A stretch of DNA of 64,000 nucleotides, from positions 186,001-250,000 of the forward strand of contig NW_027488831.1 of NCBI RefSeq assembly GCF_050948215.1, written 5' to 3'. The number at the start of each line of letters is the position of its first letter. Positions within the stretch are counted from its first letter, which is position 1. The translations under genes were made by a program, and so were the position numbers. Positions 56,901-64,000 of the stretch are shown in pieces. The DNA is from Halictus rubicundus (taxonomy: Eukaryota > Arthropoda > Insecta > Hymenoptera > Halictidae). A model generated the notes under the pieces. The model saw only the letters and a list, made by a program, of their open reading frames with translations, searched no databases and had not been told where the DNA came from.

Positions 56901-59880
56901 CTATCCTATCCTCTATCCTATCCTATCCTCTATCCTATCCTATCCTCTATCCTATTCTATCCTCTATCCTATCCTATCCTCTATCCTATCCTATCCTCTA
57001 TCCTATCCTATCTTCTATCCTATCAAATCCCCTATCCTATTCTCTATCCTATCCTATCCTGTATCCTATCCAATCCTCAATCCTATCCTATCATCTATCC
57101 TATCAAATCCCCTATCCTATTCTCTATCCTATCCTATCCTGTATCCTATCCAATCCTCAATCCTATCCTATCATCTATCCTCTATCCTATCCAATCCTCT
57201 ATCCTATCCATTCCTCTATCCTATAATATCCTCTATCCGATCCTATCCTCTATACTATCCTATCCTCTATCCTATCCTATCCTCTATCCTATCCTATCAT
57301 CTATCCTATCCTATCCTCTATCCTTTCCTATCCTCTATCCAATCCTCTATCCTATCCTATCATCTATCCTATCCTATCCTCTATCCTTTCCTATCCTCTA
57401 TCCTATCCTATCCTCTATCCGATCCTATCCTCTATCCAATCCTCTATCCTATCCTATCCTCTATCCTATCCTATCCTCTATACTATCCTATCCTCTATCC
57501 TATCCTATCCTCTATCCTATCCTATCATCTATCCTGTCCTATGCTCTATCCTATCCTATCGTCTATCCTATCCTCTATCCTATCCTCTCCTCTATCCTAC
57601 CCTATCCTCTATCCTATCCTATCTTGTATCCTATCCTATCCTCTATCCTATCCTATCCTCTATCCTATCATATCCTCTATCCTATCCTATCTTCTATCCT
57701 ATCCTATCCTCTATCCTATCAAATCCCCTATCCTATCCTCTATCCAATCCACTATCCTATCCTATCCTCTATCCTATCCTGTCCTCTATCCTATCCTATC
57801 CTCTATCCTATCCTATCATCTATCCTGTCCTATGCTCTATCCTATCCTATCGTCTATCCTCTCCTCTATCCTATCCTATCCTCTATCCTATCCTATCCTC
57901 TATCCTATCCTTTCCTCTATCCTATCCTATCCTCTATCCTATCAAATCCCCTATCCTATCCTCTATCCAATCCTCTATCCTATCCTATCCTCTATCCTAT
58001 CCTGTCCTCTATCCTATCGTATCCTCTATCCTATCCTATCATCTATCCTGTCCTATGCTCTATCCTATCCTATCGTCTATCCTCTCCTCTATCCTATCCT
58101 ATCCTCTATCCTATCCTATCCTCTATCCTATCCTATCCTCTATCCTATCATATCCTCTATCCTATCCTATCCTCTATCCTATCCTATCCCCTATCCTATC
58201 CTATACTATCCCCTATCCTATCCTATCCTCTATCCTATCCTATCCTCTATTCTATCCTATCCTCTATCCAGTCCTATGCTCTATCCTATCCTATCCTCTA
58301 TCCGATCCTATCCTCTATCCTATCCTATCCTCTATCCTATCCTATCCTCTATCTTATCCTATCCTCTATCCTATCCTATCCTCTATCCTATCCTATCGTC
58401 TATCCTATCCTATCGTCTATCCTATCCTCTATCCTATCCTATCCTCTATCCTATCCTATCCTCTATCCTATCCTATCCTCTATCCTATCCTATCCTCTAT
58501 CCTATCCTATCCTCTATCCTATCCTATCCTCTATCCTATCCTATCCTCTATCCTATCCTATCCTCTATCCTATCCTATCCTGTATCCTATCCTATCCTCT
58601 ATCCTGTCCTATGCTCTATCCTATCCTATCGTCTATCCTATCGTCTATCCTATCCTCTCCTCTATCCTATCAAATCCCCTATCCTATCCTCTATCCTATC
58701 CTATCCTGTATCCTATCCAATCCTCAATCCTATCCTATCATCTATCCTCTATCCTATCCTATCCTCTATCCTATCCTATCTTCTATCCTATCCTATCCTC
58801 TATCCTATCCTATCATCTATCCTGTCCTATGCTCTATCCTATCCTATCGTCTATCCTATCCTCTATCCTATCCTCTCCTCTATCCAATCCTATCCTCTAT
58901 CCTATCCTATCCTCTATCCTATCCTATCCTCTATCCTATCATATCCTCTATCCTGTCCTATCCTCTATCCTATCCTATCCCCTATCCTATCCTATCCTAT
59001 CCTCTATCCTATCCTATCCTCTATCCTATCCTATCCTCTATTCTATCCTATCCTCTATCCTGTCCTATGCTCTATCCTATCCTATCGTCTATCCTATACT
59101 GTCGTCTATCATATCCTCTATCCTATCCTCTCCTCTATCCTATCCTATCCTCTATCCTATCCTATCCTCTATCCTATCCTATCCTCTATCCTATCCTATC
59201 CTCTATCCTATCCTATCCTCTATCCTATCCTATCCTCTATCCTATCCTATCCTCTATCCGATCCTATCCTCTATCCAATCCTCTATCCTATCCTATCCTC
59301 TATCCTATCCTATCCTCTATCCTATCCTATCCTCTATCCTATCCTATCCTCTATCCGATCCTATCCTCTATCCAATCCTCTATCCTATCCTATCCTCTAT
59401 CCTATCCTATCTTCTATCCTATCCTATCCTCTATCCTATCAAATCCCCTATCCTATCCTCTATCCTATCCGATCCTCTATCCTATCCTATCATCTATCCT
59501 ATCCTATCCTCTATCCTATCCTATCCTATCCTCTATCCTATCCTATCCTATCCTCTATCCTATCCTATCATCTATCCTATCCTATCCTCTATCCTATCCT
59601 ATCCTCTATCCTATCAAATCCCCTATCCTATCCTCTATCCTATCCTATCCTGTATCCTATCCTATCATCTATCCTATCCTATCCTCTATCCTTTCCTATC
59701 CTCTATCCTATCCTATCCTCTATCCGATCCTATCCTCTATCCAATCCTCTATCCTATCCTATCCTCTATCCTATCCTATCCTCTATACTATCCTATCCTC
59801 TATCGTATCCTATCCTCTATCGTATCCTATCATCTATCCTGTCCTATGCTCTATCCTAACCTATCGTCTATCCTATCCTC
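56900..59880 (+). repeat. About 3.0-kb higher-order block, copy D2
   Basis: This is the tandem partner of D1, with several monomer-sized indels. Near 57.22 kb a 17-bp monomer containing CATATCC is missing compared with 54.21 kb, which shifts the offset from 3,018 to 3,001. It carries a CCAGTCC change at the ATGCTC marker near 58270 where D1 has CCTGTCC. D1 and D2 are visibly more diverged from each other than A and B, which suggests an older duplication. Confidence 0.68.
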
Positions 59881-59884
59881 TATC

Positions 59885-60795
59885 CTATCCTCTCCTCTAT
59901 CCTACCCTATCCTCTATACTATCCTATCTTGTATCCTATCCTATCCTCTATCCTATCATATCCTCTATCCTATCCTATCTTCTATCCTATCCTATCCTCT
60001 ATCCTATCAAATCCCCTATCCTATCCTCTATCCAATCCTCTATCCTATCCTATCCTCTATCCTATCCTATCCTCTATCCTATCCTGTCCTCTATCCTATC
60101 CTATCCTCTATCCTATCCTATCATCTATCCTGTCCTATGCTCTATCCTATCCTATCGTCTATCCTCTCCTCTATCCTATCCTATCCTCTATCCTATCCTA
60201 TCATCTATCCTGTCCTATGCTCTATCCTATCCTATCGTCTATCCTATCCTCTATCCTATCCTCTCCTCTATCCTACCCTATCCTCTATCCTATCCTATCT
60301 TGTATCCTATCCTATCCTCTATCCTATCCTATCCTCTATCCTATCCTCTCCTCTATCCTACCCTATCCTCTATACTATCCTATCTTGTATCCTATCCTAT
60401 CCTCTATCCTATCATATCCTCTATCCTATCCTATCTTCTATCCTATCCTATCCTCTATCCTATCAAATCCCCTATCCTATCCTCTATCCAATCCTCTATC
60501 CTATCCTATCCTCTATCCTATCCTATCCTCTATCCTATCCTATCCTCTATCCTATCCTATCCTCTATCCTATCCTATCCTCTCTCCTATCCTATCCTCTA
60601 TCCTATCCTATCCTCTATCCTATCCTATCCTCTATCCGATCCTATCCTCTATCCTATCCTCTATCCTATCCTATCCTCTATCTTATCCTATCCTCTATCC
60701 TATCCTATCCTCTATCCTATCCTATCGTCTATCCTATCCTATCGTCTATCCTATCCTCTATCCTATCCTATCCTCTATCCTATCCTATCCTCTAT
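59885..60795 (+). repeat. 456-bp local tandem duplication
   Basis: A TATACTATCC monomer followed by TTGTATCC at 59929 recurs with TTGTATCC at 60385, 456 bp on. In both copies a TATCATATCC site, a TTCTATC monomer, a CAAATCCCC pair and a CCAATCC monomer follow in the same order. A third related TTGTATCC site at 60299 lies between them in different surroundings. The exact extents are uncertain. Confidence 0.65.
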
Positions 60796-60799
60796 CCTA

Positions 60800-63700
60800 T
60801 CCTATCCTCTATCCTATCCTATCCTCTATCTTATCCTATCCTCTATCCTATCCTATCTTCTATCCTATCCTATCCTCTATCCTATCAAATCCCCTATCCT
60901 ATCCTCTATCCTATCCTATCCTGTATCCTATCCAATCCTCAATCCTATCCTATCATCTATCCTCTATCCTATCCAATCCTCTATCCTATCCATTCCTCTA
61001 TCCTATCATATCCTCTGTCCTATAATATCCTCTATCCTATCCTATCCTCTATCCAATCCTCTATCCTATCCTATCCTCTATCCTATCCTATCCTCTATCC
61101 TATCCTATCCTCTATCCTATCCTATCTTCTATCCTACCCTATCATCTATCCTATCAAATCTCCTATCCTATCCTCTATCCTATCGTATCCTCTATCCTAT
61201 CCTATCCTCTATCCTATCCTACCCTCTATCCGATCCTATCCTCTATCCTATCCTATCCTCTATCCTATCCTATCCTCTATCCTATCCTATCCTCTATCCT
61301 ATCCTATCCTCTATCCTATCCTATCCTCTCTCCTATCCTATCCTCTATCCTATCCTATCCTCTATCCTGTCCTATGCTCTATCCTATCATATCCTCTATC
61401 CTATCCGCTCCTCTATCCTATCCTATTCTCTGTCCTATCCTATCCTCTATCCTATCCTATCCTCTATCCTATTCTATCCTCTATCCTATCCTATCCTCTA
61501 TCCTATCCTATCCTCTATCCTATCCTATCTTCTATCCTATCAAATCCCCTATCCTATTCTCTATCCTATCCTATCCTGTATCCTATCCAATCCTCAATCC
61601 TATCCTATGATCTATCCTATCAAATCCCCTATCCTATTCTCTATCCTATCCTATCCTGTATCCTATCCAATCCTCAATCCTATCCTATCATCTATCCTCT
61701 ATCCTATCCAATCGTCTATCCTATCCATTCCTCTATCCTATCATATCCTCTATCCTATAATATCCTCTATCCTATCCTATCCTCTATACTATCCTATCCT
61801 CTATCCTATCCTATCCTCTATCCTATCCTATCATCTATCCTATCCTATCCTCTATCCTTTCCTATCCTCTATCCAATCCTCTATCCTATCCTATCATCTA
61901 TCCTATCCTATCCTCTATCCTTTCCTATCCTCTATCCTATCCTATCCTCTATCCGATCCTATCCTCTATCCAATCCTCTATCCTATCCTATCCTCTATCC
62001 TATCCTATCCTCTATACTATCCTATCCTCTATCCTATCCTATCCTCTATCCTATCCTATCATCTATCCTGTCCTATGCTCTATCCTATCCTATCGTCAAT
62101 CCTATCCTCTATCCTATCCTCTCCTCTATCCTACCCTATCCTCTATCCTATCCTATCTTGTATCCTATCCTATCCTCTATCCTATCCTATCCTCTATCCT
62201 ATCATATCCTCTATCCTATCCTGTCCTCTATCCTATCCTATCCTCTATCCTATCCTATCATCTATCCTGTCCTATGCTCTATCCTATCCTATCGTCTATC
62301 CTCTCCTCTATCCTATCCTATCCTCTATCCTATCCTATCCTCTATCCTATCAAATCCCCTATTCTATCCTCTATCCAATCCTCTATCCTATCCTATCCTC
62401 TATCCTATCCTGTCCTCTATCCTATCCTATCCTCTATCCTATCCTATCATCTATCCTGTCCTATGCTCTATCCTATCCTATCGTCTATCCTCTCCTCTAT
62501 CCTATCCTATCCTCTATCCTATCCTATCCTCTATCCTATCCTATCCTCTATCCTATCATATCCTCTATCCCATCCTATCCTCTATCCTATCCTATCCCCT
62601 ATCCTATCCTATACTATCAACTATCCTATCCTATCCTCTATCCTACCCTATCCTCTATTCTATCCTATCCTCTATCCTGTCCTATGCTCTATCCTATCCT
62701 ATCGTCTATCCTATCCTATCGTCTATCCTATCCTATCCTCTATCCTATCCTATCCTCTATCCGATCCTATCCTCTATCCAATCCTCTATCCTATCCTATC
62801 CTCTATCCTATCCTATCTTCTATCCTATCCTATCCTCTATCCTATCAAATCCCCTATCCTATCCTCTATCCTATCCTATCCTCTATCCTATCCTATCCTC
62901 TATCCTATCCTATCCTCTATCCGATCCTATCCTCTATCCTATCCTATCCTCTATCCTATCCTATCCTCTATCCTATCCTATCCTCTATCCGATCCTATCC
63001 TCTATCCAATCCTCTATCCTATCCTATCCTCTATCCTATCCTATCTTCTATCCTATCCTATCCTATCCTCTATCCTATCAAATCCCCTATCCTATCCTCT
63101 ATCCTATCCTATCCTCTATCCTATCATATCATCTATCCTATCCTATCCTCTATCCTATCCTATCCTATCCTCTATCCTATCCTATCCTATCCTCTATCCT
63201 ATCCTATCATCTATCCTATCCTATCCTCTATCCTATCCTATCCTCTATCCTATCAAATCCCCTATCCTATCCTCTATCCTATCCTATCCTGTATCCTATC
63301 CTATCATCTATCGTATCCTATCCTCTATCCTTTCCTATCCTCTATCCTATCCTATCCTCTATCCTATCCTATCCTCTATACTATCCTATCCTCTATCCTA
63401 TCCTATCCTCTATCGTATCCCATCATCTATCCTGTCCTATGCTCTATCCTAACCTATCGTCTATCCTATCCTCTATCCTATCCTCTCCTCTATCCTACCC
63501 TATCCTCTATCCTATCCTATCTTGTATCCTATCCTATCCTCTATCCTATCCTATCCTCTATCCTATCATATCCTCTATCCTATCCTATCCTCTATCCTAT
63601 CCTATCCTCTATCCTATCAAATCCCCTATCCTATCCTCTATCCAATCCTCTATCCTATCCTATCCTCTATCCTATCCTATCCTCTATCCTATCCTATCCT

Positions 63701-64000
63701 CTATCCTATCCTATCCTCTATCCTATCCTCTATCCTATCCTATCCTCTATCCTATCCTATCCTCTATCCTATCAAATCCCCTATCCTATCCTGTATCCTA
63801 TCCTATCCTGTATCCTATCCAATCCTCAATCCTATCCTATCATCTATCCTCTATCCTATCCTATCTTCTATCCTATCCTCTCCTCTATCCTATCCTATCC
63901 TCTATCCTATCCTCTCCTCTATCCTATCCTATCCTCTATCCTATCCTATCCTCTATCCTATCCTATCCTCTATCCGATCCTATCCTCTATCCTATCCTAT
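60800..64000 (+). repeat. Right-hand satellite, not assigned to one large block
   Basis: The sequence continues as the same 17-bp satellite to the window edge. It contains familiar modules: the CTACCC marker block at 61127, TCCGCTCC and CTCTGTCC variants as in C1/C2 near 61.4 kb, a TATAATATCC site ending 61760, and CTAACC after an ATGCTC marker near 63.45 kb as at 49.06 and 59.86 kb. These modules are arranged as a mixture of C- and D-type segments. I did not find one constant offset that explains the whole stretch. No gene or non-satellite sequence is visible, and the array runs off the edge. Confidence 0.8.

Larger units (their letters stand above)
1..64000 (+). repeat. 17-bp satellite array filling the whole window
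   Basis: Every stretch I read is built from the monomer CTCTATCCTATCCTATC or a close variant, always in the same orientation. The monomer divides into pentamers (CTATC) plus one extra CT. Shorter and longer monomers differ by whole pentamers: 7, 12, 17 or 22 bp. Common substituted forms begin with ATCTATC, TTCTATC or GTCTATC, or contain CCGATCC, CCAATCC, CTTTCC, CATTCC, ATGCTC or CAAATCC. No transposon, unique flank, tRNA, rRNA or canonical telomere repeat (TTAGGG, TTAGG, TTTAGGG or complements) interrupts it. The structure is that of eukaryotic satellite DNA. I do not recognise this monomer as a named satellite family, and species and locus are undetermined. Confidence 0.97.

Noticed and set aside
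52311..61025. A 2,904-codon open frame, and dozens of similar + strand frames
   Set aside because: They arise because the monomer lacks + strand stops. Starts are chance ATG (ATGCTC variant) or TTG (TTGTATCC variant) and stops are chance TATAAT, CTGATCC or CTAACC variants. All frames give the same low-complexity peptide, with no domain or composition change.
1..64000. Coding potential on the - strand
   Set aside because: The complement monomer carries TAG at three positions that cover all three frames, so no frame stays open beyond a few monomers.
1..64000. CRISPR array
   Set aside because: There are no distinct spacers. The material between repeats is the repeat itself, and no cas genes are present.
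1..64000. Telomere repeat tract
   Set aside because: CCTAT resembles the insect telomere complement CCTAA, but the consistent base is T not A, units are 5k+2 bp, and higher-order kilobase duplications are typical of satellites. I saw no run of CCTAA or CCCTAA.
1..64000. Repeat-protein or antifreeze-like structural gene
   Set aside because: The 17-residue period is a by-product of a 17-bp DNA period. Variation is at monomer level in all frames equally, with no frame-specific conservation.
1..64000. Inverted repeats, terminators or hairpin RNA genes
   Set aside because: The + strand is nearly G-free, so it cannot form GC-paired hairpins, and I saw no stretch of the complementary orientation.

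Overview
The window is one uninterrupted 64-kb block of simple satellite DNA. I see no unique sequence, gene, RNA gene, transposon or inversion in it. The basic unit is a 17-bp monomer, CTCTATCCTATCCTATC on the + strand. It is built from three TATCC-type pentamers plus a CT dinucleotide and is repeated head to tail roughly 3,700 times. The + strand is about 41% C, 41% T and 18% A, and G occurs only in scattered variant monomers. An array of this size and purity points to eukaryotic constitutive heterochromatin (pericentromeric, subtelomeric, or on a sex or B chromosome). Nothing in the sequence identifies the species or the chromosomal location.

Long open frames on the + strand (up to about 2,900 codons) are artefacts. 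The monomer has no stop codon on this strand, and because 17 is not a multiple of 3, each of the three frames reads the same 17-residue peptide. The - strand has a TAG in every frame of every monomer. I annotate no CDS.

The real content is the higher-order layout, read from rare variant monomers used as markers. (i) Positions 1-11.47 kb hold nested duplications: a 1,570-bp offset repeat at the left edge, a 2.28-kb and a 1.89-kb tandem repeat, and a 218-bp tandem repeat. A block at 10.4-16.64 kb is a second copy of 1.38-10.41 kb, shorter by internal losses. (ii) Two adjacent 17.45-kb blocks, about 11.47-28.92 kb (A) and 28.92-46.39 kb (B), are almost identical. I found two substitutions and one 17-bp indel between them. 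(iii) From 46.39 kb to the end the large period stops. Shorter tandem duplications replace it: about 3.17/3.18 kb (C1/C2), about 3.0 kb (D1/D2), and a 456-bp repeat near 60 kb.

The pattern fits repeated unequal exchange or replication slippage acting at scales of 5 bp, 17 bp, about 0.2 kb, 2-3 kb, 9 kb and 17 kb. Because the block is so repetitive, the A/B and C1/C2 duplications could be assembly artefacts and need long-read confirmation. I found no evidence for a coded biological system.
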